Part shown: piece after piece, positions 26,050 to 35,022 of the stretch | Numbering within the stretch: the stretch's first letter is position 1 | Layout: each line of letters starts with the position of its first letter | Origin: Pseudoglutamicibacter albus | GTDB taxonomy: Bacteria; Actinomycetota; Actinomycetes; Actinomycetales; Micrococcaceae | Assembly (NCBI RefSeq): GCF_031458175.1 | Contig: NZ_JAVDXX010000001.1 | Coordinates: 1,984,001 to 2,048,000 of the forward strand | Direction of reading: 5' to 3' | DNA: 64,000 bases | Program-made: the position numbers and the translations under genes | The notes under the pieces: model-generated | The model's input: the letters and a program-made list of their open reading frames with translations, nothing else | Database searches by the model: none | Told to the model about the DNA's origin: nothing

Positions 26050-27737
26050 ACCCTCTCGAATTGAACTACCCGTTCGAACTGCACCCTGGCGCCAGGCGGT
26101 AGTTGCGCGGCGAGGCGAATATCGGCCTCGATCACCACGCCGATCACCGGATAGCCGCCCGTGACCGGGTGGTCGGCCAGGAACAGCACCGGCTCACCAC
26201 TCGGCGGGACCTGAAGCGCGCCCGTGACCATGCCTTCGGTCGCCAGCTCGCCTGAACGCACGCGCTTGAGCGGCTGGGCATCCTCAGCCGGTTTCAGGCG
26301 CGCGCCCACACGGTTTGAATCCGTGGAAACCTCCCACACAGTCTCTTCTAGATGCTCAAGCCCCTCGGGCCCGAACCAATCATCGCGTGGGCCCGGCGAA
26401 TACCGCAGAACCGTGACCTCGCCGGCGACCGGATAATCGATCGGCTCGATCACCTCAACGGTGTGGACTGCTGTGGCGGCGGGGTCTGGTGCTGGGTCTG
26501 CATTCGGCCCGCCGTCGCCTTCTCCCGCGAGCACACCGAGCACATCGCCTGCGGCGAGTGGGGCGGGGCCTAGCCCCGAAAGCGTGTCAGTCGAGCGCGA
26601 TCCCAGAACCTCTTCGGCTATGAAGCCGCCCTTGACCGCGAGGTAGCCGCGCACCCCTTCTGGAGTGAAGCCGATGTGCAGGCTCTCCCCCGCCGCGAGC
26701 TCGAACGCCTCCCCCACAGGGGCCTCTGTCGCCGGTTGGCCCATCGATGCGCCGCCCCGCACTATCTGCGCGGGGCCAACGGCTCCACCGAGGGCGATCG
26801 TCACGTCGTCCCGGGCCGTGAACTTCGCGTTACCGAGCAGGAACTCGATCGCGGCGGCACCGGCGTGGTTGCCCACCGCGTTATTCGCCTCCGCAAGCCC
26901 CCACACGTCAGCCGCGCCAGCCTGCCCCGCACCCAGCGAACCGACCGCTGGCCGGCCCACGTCCTGAACCAAGGCCTGCGGCCCCGAGGCATCCACCACG
27001 ATGCGCGCCACAGCATCCTCGGCACCGGCACCCTCAACGCCGGCGTCAGCGCCGCGCGTTTCGCTCGCGGATATGTGTTCGCGGACGGCCTCGAAACGGA
27101 CCGTGTCGCCGGGGACCAGCAGCGAGGGCTGCTCACGCGACACATCCCACATGCGTTCGGTAGTGGAGCCGATGAGTTGCCAGCCGCCGGGTGTCGGTTG
27201 CGGATAGACCGCGCTCTGTTGCCCGGCCAACGCGACTGAGCCTTCCGGGACGCGGGTCCGTGGGGAATCTCGGCGTGGAACCTCGATCACGGGTCCGCCG
27301 TTGAGTTCGCGCGGCTTGAGATACATGAATCCCGGCGCGAATCCGGCAAAATCGGCGAGCCAATCAATGCGGGTGTGCGCGTCGATCAACGCATCCACGC
27401 TCATACCGGCAAGTTCGGCGGCGTGCGCGAGGTCCTCGCCGTCATAGACCACCGGGATCGTCACCAGCCGCGCGGCATCGGCTTCCAAGGGCTGCGGTTC
27501 CCGGCCCTGCAAGCTCACTCCGGCGAGCATCAACGAAACCGGGTCAACGAACGTCAACAGGATCGACTCAGCCGCCATGACCGCATCGACCATGCCGTCC
27601 ACGGGCTCGCGCTGTATCTCGCGGTTCCACGCCATCCGGGAGGCCGTGTCATCAAACTCCAGCAGCAGGCCCGAGAACCCCACGCGCAGCATCCGCGGGC
27701 GGGCTACAGCGTCTGGGCTAGCACCGGAGCTAGTCAT
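26046..27737 (-). CDS. pxpBC: Fused 5-oxoprolinase subunits PxpB and PxpC
   Basis: 563 residues from the ATG at 27737, which overlaps the stop of pxpA. Residues about 15-230 are the PxpB (KipI-like) part with FAPGFMYLKP, VPRRDSPRTRVP and PGGWQLIGST. The rest is PxpC (KipA-like) with VDASGPQALVQDVGRPA and GALQVPPSGEPVLFLADHPVTGGYPVIG. With PxpA the complex cleaves 5-oxoproline using ATP. The two subunits are usually separate genes. The final residues VQFERV-VQFERV are a perfect peptide duplication at the C-terminus. Confidence 0.9.
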   Translation of the reverse strand: MTSSGASPDAVARPRMLRVGFSGLLLEFDDTASRMAWNREIQREPVDGMVDAVMAAESILLTFVDPVSLMLAGVSLQGREPQPLEADAARLVTIPVVYDGEDLAHAAELAGMSVDALIDAHTRIDWLADFAGFAPGFMYLKPRELNGGPVIEVPRRDSPRTRVPEGSVALAGQQSAVYPQPTPGGWQLIGSTTERMWDVSREQPSLLVPGDTVRFEAVREHISASETRGADAGVEGAGAEDAVARIVVDASGPQALVQDVGRPAVGSLGAGQAGAADVWGLAEANNAVGNHAGAAAIEFLLGNAKFTARDDVTIALGGAVGPAQIVRGGASMGQPATEAPVGEAFELAAGESLHIGFTPEGVRGYLAVKGGFIAEEVLGSRSTDTLSGLGPAPLAAGDVLGVLAGEGDGGPNADPAPDPAATAVHTVEVIEPIDYPVAGEVTVLRYSPGPRDDWFGPEGLEHLEETVWEVSTDSNRVGARLKPAEDAQPLKRVRSGELATEGMVTGALQVPPSGEPVLFLADHPVTGGYPVIGVVIEADIRLAAQLPPGARVQFERVVQFERV

Positions 27738-28489
27738 GCGAACGCCTCGATCTTCACGCCGGCCTCGGTGAGCCCGGCGCGGACCTTCGCCGCGATCTCG
27801 ACCGCGCCCGGGGTATCGCCGTGCAGGCACAGCGACTCCGCCGCAACCTGCACCCGCGAACCATCCACGGCAGTGAATTCGCCCGTGCGTGCCCAATCCA
27901 CCACCCGCTCAACCACGGCCTGGGCATCATGGATCACAGCCCCCGGCTCGCGGCGGGACACCAGCCGGCCCTCCGGCGTATAGCCGCGGTCGGCAAAGGC
28001 CTCCCCCACGCCACGCACACCCTTCTGCGCGGCAATATCCAACGCGACCGAACCCGGCAACAACAAAACCGCCACGTCAGCGGAGAAAGCGCGCACCCCA
28101 TCGATCACTGCACGCGCCTGCTGCTCATGATGCGCAATCGTGTTATACAGCGCGCCGTGCGGCTTCACATACGTGAGCTTCCCGCCAGCGGCACGCACCA
28201 TCGCATCCAACGCACCGATCTGATACAAAACGTCATCCGCGAGTTCCCTCGGGGAAACATCCATGAACCGGCGGCCAAAGCCAGCCAAATCCCGGTACGC
28301 GACATGTGCACCCACCGCAACGCCGGCTTCAACCGCGGCGCGGGCCGTGGCGCGCATATGCGAGGGGTCCCCCGCGTGGAAACCGCACGCAATATTGGCC
28401 GAACTCACGTGCTGCAGTAGCGCGGCATCGTCCCCCATCGACCACGAGCCGAAAGACTCGCCCATGTCACCATTCAAATCAACACGCAC
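27734..28489 (-). CDS. pxpA: 5-oxoprolinase subunit PxpA (LamB/YcsF family)
   Basis: 251 residues starting at a GTG. It opens with the family hallmark DLNGDMGESFGSW, followed by SSANIACGFHAGDP and VKPHGALYN. It works with PxpBC in ATP-dependent hydrolysis of 5-oxoproline to glutamate. It is the first gene of the operon and overlaps pxpBC by 4 bp. Confidence 0.93.
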   Translation of the reverse strand: MRVDLNGDMGESFGSWSMGDDAALLQHVSSANIACGFHAGDPSHMRATARAAVEAGVAVGAHVAYRDLAGFGRRFMDVSPRELADDVLYQIGALDAMVRAAGGKLTYVKPHGALYNTIAHHEQQARAVIDGVRAFSADVAVLLLPGSVALDIAAQKGVRGVGEAFADRGYTPEGRLVSRREPGAVIHDAQAVVERVVDWARTGEFTAVDGSRVQVAAESLCLHGDTPGAVEIAAKVRAGLTEAGVKIEAFA

Positions 28490-28510
28490 GCCACTGCCTC
28501 CTTCACACCG

Positions 28511-29833
28511 TCAGCCGCTCACGAGCCACGCACCTGAACGTGACCGCACTTCCAACGTAACCCACCGCGCCACCATATAGACGCCAAACGCAACCCAAAT
28601 CCACGCCAAAACCAGTCCCGGCAGCGAAACCAACGCCGCAACCGCCAGAAACGGCACGTACACGGCCAGTTGAATGCACGATGCGATCGCAAGATAGCGG
28701 TGGTCCCCCGCCCCGATCAGCACCCCGTCCAGAACGAACACGATCCCGGCTACCGGCTGCATCACCGCAAGAATCACCAGCGCGACCGTTGCGGCGTGCG
28801 CGACCTCACCTGAGGGGGTGAACGCTCGCGGCAGCCACACGGCTGTTGCGGCAAGCACTGCGCCAACGATGGCGCCGAACCAGAAACCCCACCGCACCAT
28901 CGTGGTGGTCAACGCCTGCGCCCGGTCTGTGTTGCCTGCACCGAGTTCTTTGCCGATGAGTGACTGCGCGGCGATCGCGATCGCGTCCAACGCGAACGCA
29001 AGCGTTGAGAAGAACGTGAACGCGAGCTGATGCGCTGCCAGCGTCACGGCGCCGTGGGCGGTGGCGGCCCACACCGTTAGCAACAGTGCTATCCGCAACG
29101 CCGCGGTACGGATCATGAGCCATCCGCCTGCCTGGGCTGAGGCCCGCAAACCAGCCCGAGATGGAGCTAGCCCCACCCCGCCTGCACGGATCCGCGGAAC
29201 CAGCAACACGAGGTAGACGGCCGCCATGATCCATTGAGCGATCGAAGTCCCCAGCGCAGCGCCCGCAACCGACATGCCCGCCAGATACACGAGCGAAAAA
29301 TTCAGGACAATATTCAAGCCGAAGCCCGCGCTCGCAACGATCAGCGGGGTCTTGCCGTCCTGCAGGCCACGTAAAACACCGGTCGCAGCCAGCACCAGCA
29401 GCATCGCCGGGACGCCCGGCATGGACCAGCGCACATAATCGATCGCGAACGCGTGCGTGGCCTCATCCGGGCCGAACAGCCCCGTGAGCCACGGCACCGA
29501 AACATAACCCAGGAGTGCAAGCCCTACACCTAAGAACAGCCCGAGCCACATCCCGTCACGGCCCGCGGCGAGCGCCTTCGGCATATTCCGTGCGCCGTAT
29601 GCTCGGGCGACGGCGGGGGTGGTCGCGTACGCGAGGAAAATCATGAGCCCCACCGCGGTGTGCAGGATCGTGGTGCCCAAACCTGCGCCGGCGAGTTCCC
29701 CCACCCCGAGGTGCCCGATGATCGCGGTATCAGCCAGAAGAAACAGCGGCTCCGCGATCAACGCCCCCAACGCAGGCAGCGCGAGCGCGATAATCTGCCG
29801 CGCCAAGCCAGGGAACTCAACTGTCTTCTTCAC
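28511..29833 (-). CDS. MATE-family multidrug efflux transporter
   Basis: 440 residues if read from the GTG at 29833, which lies 8 bp after AAGGAGG; an upstream GTG at 29857 would add eight residues made of a duplicated CCCGTGAAG motif. It shows 12 hydrophobic segments. The halves ALPALGALIAEPLFLLADTA and AAHQLAFTFFSTLAFALDAIA are DinF-subfamily-like. It probably exports cationic compounds using H+ or Na+. It is only 21 bp upstream of pxpA, so the four genes may share a transcript. Confidence 0.87.
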   Translation of the reverse strand: MKKTVEFPGLARQIIALALPALGALIAEPLFLLADTAIIGHLGVGELAGAGLGTTILHTAVGLMIFLAYATTPAVARAYGARNMPKALAAGRDGMWLGLFLGVGLALLGYVSVPWLTGLFGPDEATHAFAIDYVRWSMPGVPAMLLVLAATGVLRGLQDGKTPLIVASAGFGLNIVLNFSLVYLAGMSVAGAALGTSIAQWIMAAVYLVLLVPRIRAGGVGLAPSRAGLRASAQAGGWLMIRTAALRIALLLTVWAATAHGAVTLAAHQLAFTFFSTLAFALDAIAIAAQSLIGKELGAGNTDRAQALTTTMVRWGFWFGAIVGAVLAATAVWLPRAFTPSGEVAHAATVALVILAVMQPVAGIVFVLDGVLIGAGDHRYLAIASCIQLAVYVPFLAVAALVSLPGLVLAWIWVAFGVYMVARWVTLEVRSRSGAWLVSG

Positions 29834-29893
29834 GGGCACGGCCTCCTTCACGGGCACAGTTTAGTTGGCGGCGGTTGGGTCGCTAGCGCCGCG

Positions 29894-31129
29894 TTAGGCG
29901 ACAGTGGCGCCGTCGCGTGGCGGTAGATCGCGTGGCAGGAGCTTGACGGCGGCGAACACGGCAACGCAGATGAGCACGCCCACGAAGATCACGACCCCGC
30001 CCCAGTTGGCGGCTTGGAACGCGAACCCGACGGCCCACCCGAACAGGGATGAGCCGGTGTAGTAGACGAGGTTATAAAGGCTTGAGGCTTGAGCTCGGCC
30101 GCGTGTTGCGATCGCCGGAACCCAGCTGGATGCGACTGCGTGTGCGCCGAAGAACCCGCCGGTGAAGATCGCAAGCCCCACGATGATGCCCGGGATCCAC
30201 GGAATCAGGGTGATCAACAGCCCCGTGAACATCACGAGTGCCGCACCGACCAGCACCACGAACCTGCCTTTGCGGCTCGCAAGCCGCCCCGCCCACGCGG
30301 AGGTGTATGTTCCGGCGAGGTAGGTCAGGAACACGAGGGAAGCCAACGATGTGGGAACCAGGTACGGCGGGGCCTCGAGCCGGAAGCCCATGTAGTTATA
30401 GACGGCGACGAACCCGCCCATAAGCAAGCCACTTTGAACGAAGAGCGCTAGGAGGTGTGGGTTCTTCAAACCCCAACCGAGTTTGGTGATGAGCCGGATA
30501 TCGCGCGCAGATTTACGTTGCACGGGCTCGAAACCGCGGGGTTCCGGCGCAGTCAGGAAGAACACGAGCCCCGCAACAGCGGCACTCAACGCAACGGAGA
30601 AGCTACCTGCCCGCCAACCGAAGATTTCGCCCAGCGGCCCGGCGAGCATCCGTCCGAACAGGCCGCCCAACGTCGTGCCTGCAATATATGTTCCGGCAGC
30701 CACCGAGGCGACGGCCGCCTCAACCTCATCGGCAAGATACGTCAACGCGACCGCGGGGATACCACCCAACGCGAGACCTTCAAGGAACCGCAAACCCAAC
30801 AGGACCTCGAAAGACGGAGACCACGGAACCAACAGACCCAACGCAACGGCCGCGACGATCGCCACACGCATCGTCGCGCGCCGTCCACGCCTATCCGCCA
30901 CGATCGACCACGGCAACACCGCCACAGCCAAACCGAGTGTGGCAAGCGAAACCGTCAGAGCCGCGCTCGCCTCGGAAACGTTCTGCTCTTGAGAGATCTG
31001 CGGAAGCACACCCTGGAAGGAATACAGTTGCGAGAACGTCGCAACACCGGCGGCGAACAACGCGATGATCATCCGCCGGTACCCGGAAGAACCGCGGCGA
31101 TGCCCACTAAAGGCGGCAGATGCGCTCAT
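29894..31129 (-). CDS. MFS transporter (YnfM/AraJ-like drug exporter)
   Basis: 411 residues from the ATG at 31129, which overlaps the CPBP gene stop (ATGA). It has 12 hydrophobic helices. The motif IVADRRGRRATM between helices 2 and 3 is the MFS A-motif. It is translationally coupled to the upstream membrane protease gene. The substrate is unknown; the pattern fits drug or amino-acid efflux. Confidence 0.85.
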   Translation of the reverse strand: MSASAAFSGHRRGSSGYRRMIIALFAAGVATFSQLYSFQGVLPQISQEQNVSEASAALTVSLATLGLAVAVLPWSIVADRRGRRATMRVAIVAAVALGLLVPWSPSFEVLLGLRFLEGLALGGIPAVALTYLADEVEAAVASVAAGTYIAGTTLGGLFGRMLAGPLGEIFGWRAGSFSVALSAAVAGLVFFLTAPEPRGFEPVQRKSARDIRLITKLGWGLKNPHLLALFVQSGLLMGGFVAVYNYMGFRLEAPPYLVPTSLASLVFLTYLAGTYTSAWAGRLASRKGRFVVLVGAALVMFTGLLITLIPWIPGIIVGLAIFTGGFFGAHAVASSWVPAIATRGRAQASSLYNLVYYTGSSLFGWAVGFAFQAANWGGVVIFVGVLICVAVFAAVKLLPRDLPPRDGATVA

Positions 31130-32103
31130 GCGTGCATCAGCCAACCCATCCACAGCGTGCTCGGGGGAACATCTGTGAGGCCGCTGGGCTCCACGAGGTA
31201 TATGACCGCTAAAGAAACCGCGTTATTGAGCGTGTGCAAAACCCACGAATACGCGATCGATTTACCGCTCAAAATATATGCGGTGCCGAAAACCAGGCCC
31301 ATCACCAGGTACGGCGCACCTGTGGAAACGGTCGGGACCTCGCCGGCACCCACAAAGTGCAAACCCATGAACAGTACGGAGGAGCCCACCAGCAGAACCC
31401 ACTGGTTGACCCAGCGGGATAGTTTGCCGATCATCAGGTGCCGGAAGAAATACTCTTCAACGAGCGGGCCCAACGGAACGATCGCAAGCCCGATGAGCCA
31501 CCATGGGACAGCGGTAGCGAGGCCTTCGGCGATCTGCTGATTCTGCGATTGCCTTGGCATCTCGCCCGAGATGTGGTTCCACACCGCCTGGATCATGACG
31601 TTCACCAACTGGGTCCCCAGCCACAAACCCGGGATGCACAAATACTTAACGAGCGGATACCAACGGAACGTCCTGAAGGACTTCCACAGCTCGTTGCCCA
31701 ACGCGATCATCGCGAGCACCGCAACCACCGCGTACGTGAACAGCAAAACCACAACGTTCGCTAACGCCTCGTTGCCGTTGAACAGCGGCGCGACACCCGG
31801 AATGAACAGGATCAACGCGCCCAGACCAATAAACAGCAGGAGGACGTAGGCGATAGCTGCCCCGAGGTCCCACCACGTGAACCCATCCAGTTGCGCTACA
31901 GGATGCGGGAAACGCTTACGCTTACCCTGCGGCTGTTGATGTGCAGGGTGGGGTTGTTGCGGATGCTGTTGCGGTTGTTGCGGCGGCTGACCGCCCGCCT
32001 GCTGGTGTGCAGGCCCAGGTTGATAAGCGGGGCCGGGTTGATAGGCAGGGTGGTACTGCGGTTGACCGTGCGGCGGTGGGCCTTGCGGTGGGGTTGAAGA
32101 CAT
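31126..32103 (-). CDS. CPBP-family intramembrane metalloprotease with Pro/Gln/His-rich head
   Basis: 325 residues from the ATG at 32103. The first 65 residues are low complexity (repeats of AYQPGP, then PQQPQQHPQQPHPAHQ), followed by six to eight helices. The conserved protease motifs are EEYFFRHLM, GLHF and SWVLHTLNN, whose Glu, His and Asn set up the metal site. It may process membrane peptides or confer bacteriocin resistance; the substrate is unknown. It is coupled to the MFS gene downstream. Confidence 0.85.
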   Translation of the reverse strand: MSSTPPQGPPPHGQPQYHPAYQPGPAYQPGPAHQQAGGQPPQQPQQHPQQPHPAHQQPQGKRKRFPHPVAQLDGFTWWDLGAAIAYVLLLFIGLGALILFIPGVAPLFNGNEALANVVVLLFTYAVVAVLAMIALGNELWKSFRTFRWYPLVKYLCIPGLWLGTQLVNVMIQAVWNHISGEMPRQSQNQQIAEGLATAVPWWLIGLAIVPLGPLVEEYFFRHLMIGKLSRWVNQWVLLVGSSVLFMGLHFVGAGEVPTVSTGAPYLVMGLVFGTAYILSGKSIAYSWVLHTLNNAVSLAVIYLVEPSGLTDVPPSTLWMGWLMHA

Positions 32104-32140
32104 ACCTTTAACCCTAAACCCCGCCCCCTCAAGCCCGGCC

Positions 32141-32662
32141 CTAGGAGATGCTGACCTCCGCAACTTCCTCCCAGCCTGCCTCGGCGAGCGCTTCTTTCTC
32201 GCTGGTTTTCACGACTGTATAGACTTCGTCCGCGCCGGCGTTCCACGCTTCATCCGCGGCCGCGAACCGCAGTTGCTGCACCACGGCCTGCATCTGTTGC
32301 CGCGCGGCTTCCGCATCGTCTGCGCTTTCCCCACCGTCGGCGCCGCCCGTGTTGCCTGTCCTGAAGTGATTGCCGGGCAGGGCTTTGACGGTGCCGATCA
32401 TGCCGGCGCCCTCGTCGGGGTCGGCTACCCAACGGATGCGGGCCGCGGGCTGATCGAAGATCGCGACCTCCACGACGTCGTAGTCCCCCATGGGTGCGTG
32501 TGTGATCACACTGTTCGATGCCGCGGCAGGCTCTGCTAGCTCCTGCGGCGAAACCTTCATCACAACGTGGCTCGCGCCAGAGGATGCTTCCTCGATGCTC
32601 TCCGGCTTAGCGCCGTTCAACACCGCCCACGCGTTCTTCCAATACTCGCTACTCACGCTCAT
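32141..32662 (-). CDS. Hypothetical protein at the IS481 insertion site
   Basis: 173 residues from the ATG at 32662; other starts at 32674 and 32656 are possible. It is acidic and has no membrane segment. A conserved-looking part is WKNAWAVLNGAKPESIEEA, and a Gly/Asp-rich stretch lies near residue 110. I do not recognise the family. An IS copy begins 8 bp upstream of the 32674 start, so the native promoter is cut off and transcription may come from the element or be lost. Confidence 0.6.
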   Translation of the reverse strand: MSVSSEYWKNAWAVLNGAKPESIEEASSGASHVVMKVSPQELAEPAAASNSVITHAPMGDYDVVEVAIFDQPAARIRWVADPDEGAGMIGTVKALPGNHFRTGNTGGADGGESADDAEAARQQMQAVVQQLRFAAADEAWNAGADEVYTVVKTSEKEALAEAGWEEVAEVSIS

Positions 32663-32676
32663 CACCTCACCCATAC

Positions 32677-33645
32677 CTAGTTGTAGTTCCCCGTGAGGTT
32701 GTGAACGCGTTGGGCGGGGGTTTGGCCTCCGATTCCGGTGTGGGGTCGGTGGTGATTATAGTGATGTAGCCAGGCTTCGTAGGTCGCTGCTCGGGCTTCG
32801 TCACTGTAATAGGTCTTAGCGTAGGCCCATTCTTGGGTCAGAGTACGGTTGAAGCGTTCGACTTTGCCGTTGGTCTGAGGCCGGTAGGGCTTGGTGAACT
32901 GGTGTTTAATCTTTGTCCCGAGCGTGTTGTTGAACAGGCGTGAGCGGTAGCAGGCGCCGTTATCGGTCATCACTGCCTGTACGGTGATCCCAGCTTGAGC
33001 GAAAAACTCCTGAGCGCGTTGCCAGAACCCGGCCGCGGTCTGTTTCTTCTCATCGGTAAGGATCTCTGAATACGCGAGTCTCGAATAGTCATCGATGGCG
33101 TGATGTAAGAAGGCATAGCCCCTGCCGTGTTTTCCATACCCACCGTTCTTGCGCGCCTCGGGTCCAAGCATACGGTGGCCACCACCATCGGGGATCCGCC
33201 CAAGTTTCTTGATATCAACATGCACCAGCTCACCTGGGGCTTGTTTCTCATACCGCGCGATGTGCGGTGTCCTGATGGGCAGTCCTGTTCCTCGATCGAT
33301 ATGGGCCAGTAACGGCATCTGGTACCGGGCCAAGACTCTACCAACCGTGGACCGTGGGATACCCAAGTGGTAACTGATCCGGTGTGGGCCCCACTGGCGG
33401 GTGAACCGCAGCGCAATAATCCGGCGTTCTCGGCGAACAGACAACCGGTTAGGACAGCGACGTGGCCTGCAGGACCGATCCGTCAGTGGGGCGCCGACGA
33501 GGTAGCGTTTGGCCCATTTCGATGCGGTAGCCGGTGAGACTTGGAAACGTTCGGCGGCTCGACGAATCGTCCAGCCTTCCTCGACGATAAGCACGGCAAG
33601 ACGCCGGCGACCCTCAGCAGTCAAGGGTGCATTAGGGTGAGACAT
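32677..33645 (-). CDS. IS481-family transposase
   Basis: 322 residues from the ATG at 33645, preceded by CGGAGG. An N-terminal helix-turn-helix (WTIRRAAERFQVSPATASKW) is followed by a second one, then a DDE integrase core: Asp in VHVDIKKLG, Asp in VMTDNGACY, and Glu in TNGKVERFNRTL. The length is normal and no frameshift is visible. It is the only gene of the insertion sequence. Confidence 0.93.
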   Translation of the reverse strand: MSHPNAPLTAEGRRRLAVLIVEEGWTIRRAAERFQVSPATASKWAKRYLVGAPLTDRSCRPRRCPNRLSVRRERRIIALRFTRQWGPHRISYHLGIPRSTVGRVLARYQMPLLAHIDRGTGLPIRTPHIARYEKQAPGELVHVDIKKLGRIPDGGGHRMLGPEARKNGGYGKHGRGYAFLHHAIDDYSRLAYSEILTDEKKQTAAGFWQRAQEFFAQAGITVQAVMTDNGACYRSRLFNNTLGTKIKHQFTKPYRPQTNGKVERFNRTLTQEWAYAKTYYSDEARAATYEAWLHHYNHHRPHTGIGGQTPAQRVHNLTGNYN

Positions 33646-33739
33646 GAAGACCTCCGGGTCAGGCAGGAGTTGTGGTAACCCCATACTGCCCGGAGGTCTT
33701 CACCTACCGCGAACGTTCACAACCTCCCGAGGAACTACA
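32682..33739 (-). mobile_element. IS481-family insertion sequence, 1058 bp
   Basis: The ends are inverted repeats: TGTAGTTCCCCGTGAGG at the left (32682 on) and the complement of TGTAGTTCCTCGGGAGG at the right (ending 33739), continuing with GTTGTGAACG in both. The target was duplicated as CCTAGT (32676-32681 and 33740-33745). One transposase gene fills the element. The ends and gene are intact, so it appears recent. Confidence 0.9.
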
Positions 33740-33745
33740 CCTAGT

Positions 33746-34161
33746 CACTACGCCACACCAGCACTGGGCCACATCACATCAACACAGAGCTGTGCCATAC
33801 CAAAACAGAACTGCGCCATATCAACAGAGTTCTGTGTGTGCACTATGCGCCAGTTTGACGACTCATGCCCCACACCGCCTAAGCTTAGGGGGCACCTTCT
33901 AACAATAGACGCCCGCTTGGAGCGCCGAATCAGGCCGCACCCACGAATGCGTGGCGTCACCATAGAATCAGTGCATCGTCATCACTTTCACGGCCGGCCC
34001 CGCGTCCCTCGAGAGCGGGGCCGCTGCCCTTAACCCCGAGTTCACCTTTGCGGGGACGATGGCGGGCGTGCGGCGACGCTGGACCTGGTTGCGAGGCTTG
34101 GTCGCGGGGCTGGACCTGGTTTCGAGGCTGGACCTGGTTGCGAGGATCTAGACTTGCTCGA
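33746..34161. repeat. Non-coding spacer with two repeat blocks and a hairpin
   Basis: This 416-bp gap has no gene. At about 33780-33836 there are three degenerate copies of an ACAGAGCTGTGCCATAYCA-type unit. At 33995-34023 a perfect 9-bp stem CGGCCCCGC/GCGGGGCCG occurs, without a T-tract. At 34078-34145 there are three copies of CTGGACCTGGTTGCGAGG, one with a single change, separated by a fragment. The last block directly precedes the LysE gene and could influence its expression. Confidence 0.6.
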
Positions 34162-34947
34162 GTGGAAACTACGGCTTTTCTCGCTTCCCTGCTCCCGTTA
34201 CTTGTGACGTGGGCGGCCGGGCTCATGTCCCCCGGGCCGGATCTGTTCGTGGTTCTCTACCGTTCCTTGGCGGGCTCGCGGCGTGAAGGTATCGCCGCGG
34301 CACTCGGTATCACCACGTCCGTTGGGTTCTATCTCGCGTTAGCGTTCGCGGGCCTCGGTCTATTGATGCGCACCGTCCCGTGGCTCGGATCGGCGTTACA
34401 GATCGCCGGTGGCGCAGTTCTCATCTGGATGGGCTGGGGCGCCCTACGCGGCTGGTATGCAGCCCGCAACAACCCGGCCATCATCAACGCCGGCGGCGAC
34501 TGGGAAAAGCGAGCCAAGGAACAACAAGACGCCGCGGATCAAGCATCGAACGCCGCCCCGTCCGCTAACCCAGCGCACTCTTCCAGTACGGCGCAGCCGT
34601 CTCGTACAGCGCCCCAGGGCGGGCCGGCAATACTGGGTTTCTGGGGTTCGTGGTGGCGCGGCTGTGTCACTAACCTCGCCAACCCTAAGTTCCTGATCTA
34701 CATCACCGCGATGTTCGCGCCCTTCATCGCCATCGAGCGGCCGCTGTGGCAGGTCAGCGCACTACTCGTGTTGTTGCTTGCGTGCACGTTCGGTTGGTTC
34801 GCACTCATCGCGTTCATCGCTGGCGCCCCGGCCCTGCGTACGCGCATGGAACGATGGCTGCAACACCTCGACCTGTTCGCTGGCCTGGTCTTTTGCGCGC
34901 TGGGGCTGTGGTTCATGATCCACGGGATCATCGAGGTTTTCTCCTAA
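34162..34947 (+). CDS. LysE/RhtB-family amino-acid exporter
   Basis: 261 residues from the GTG at 34162; an upstream frame to 34048 only translates the tandem repeats. Six membrane helices are expected. SPGPDLFVVLYRSLAGSRREG is the LysE signature. A long Ser/Ala/Gln-rich loop (about 115-160) replaces the usual short loop and is unusual. There is no ribosome site; a possible -10 TAGACT lies just ahead, so the mRNA may be leaderless. It should export an amino acid or homoserine-lactone type compound. Confidence 0.82.
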   Translation: METTAFLASLLPLLVTWAAGLMSPGPDLFVVLYRSLAGSRREGIAAALGITTSVGFYLALAFAGLGLLMRTVPWLGSALQIAGGAVLIWMGWGALRGWYAARNNPAIINAGGDWEKRAKEQQDAADQASNAAPSANPAHSSSTAQPSRTAPQGGPAILGFWGSWWRGCVTNLANPKFLIYITAMFAPFIAIERPLWQVSALLVLLLACTFGWFALIAFIAGAPALRTRMERWLQHLDLFAGLVFCALGLWFMIHGIIEVFS

Positions 34948-35022
34948 CGTTTTCTAGCCGCTCCAACGCTTAGAAACCCAGCGTTAACCCGCAGTTTCCG
35001 CCTCTACAGCATCCTGGGTGGC

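Noticed and set aside
33995-34023. GC-rich hairpin as an intrinsic terminator
   Set aside because: The stem is perfect but no T-tract follows on either strand and no gene ends nearby, so it is described only within the spacer.
34078-34145. Possible CRISPR array
   Set aside because: Only three copies with unequal, very short gaps and no cas genes; it is a degenerate tandem repeat.
34048-34161. Extended LysE N-terminus
   Set aside because: It merely translates the tandem repeats; the LysE fold begins after the GTG at 34162.
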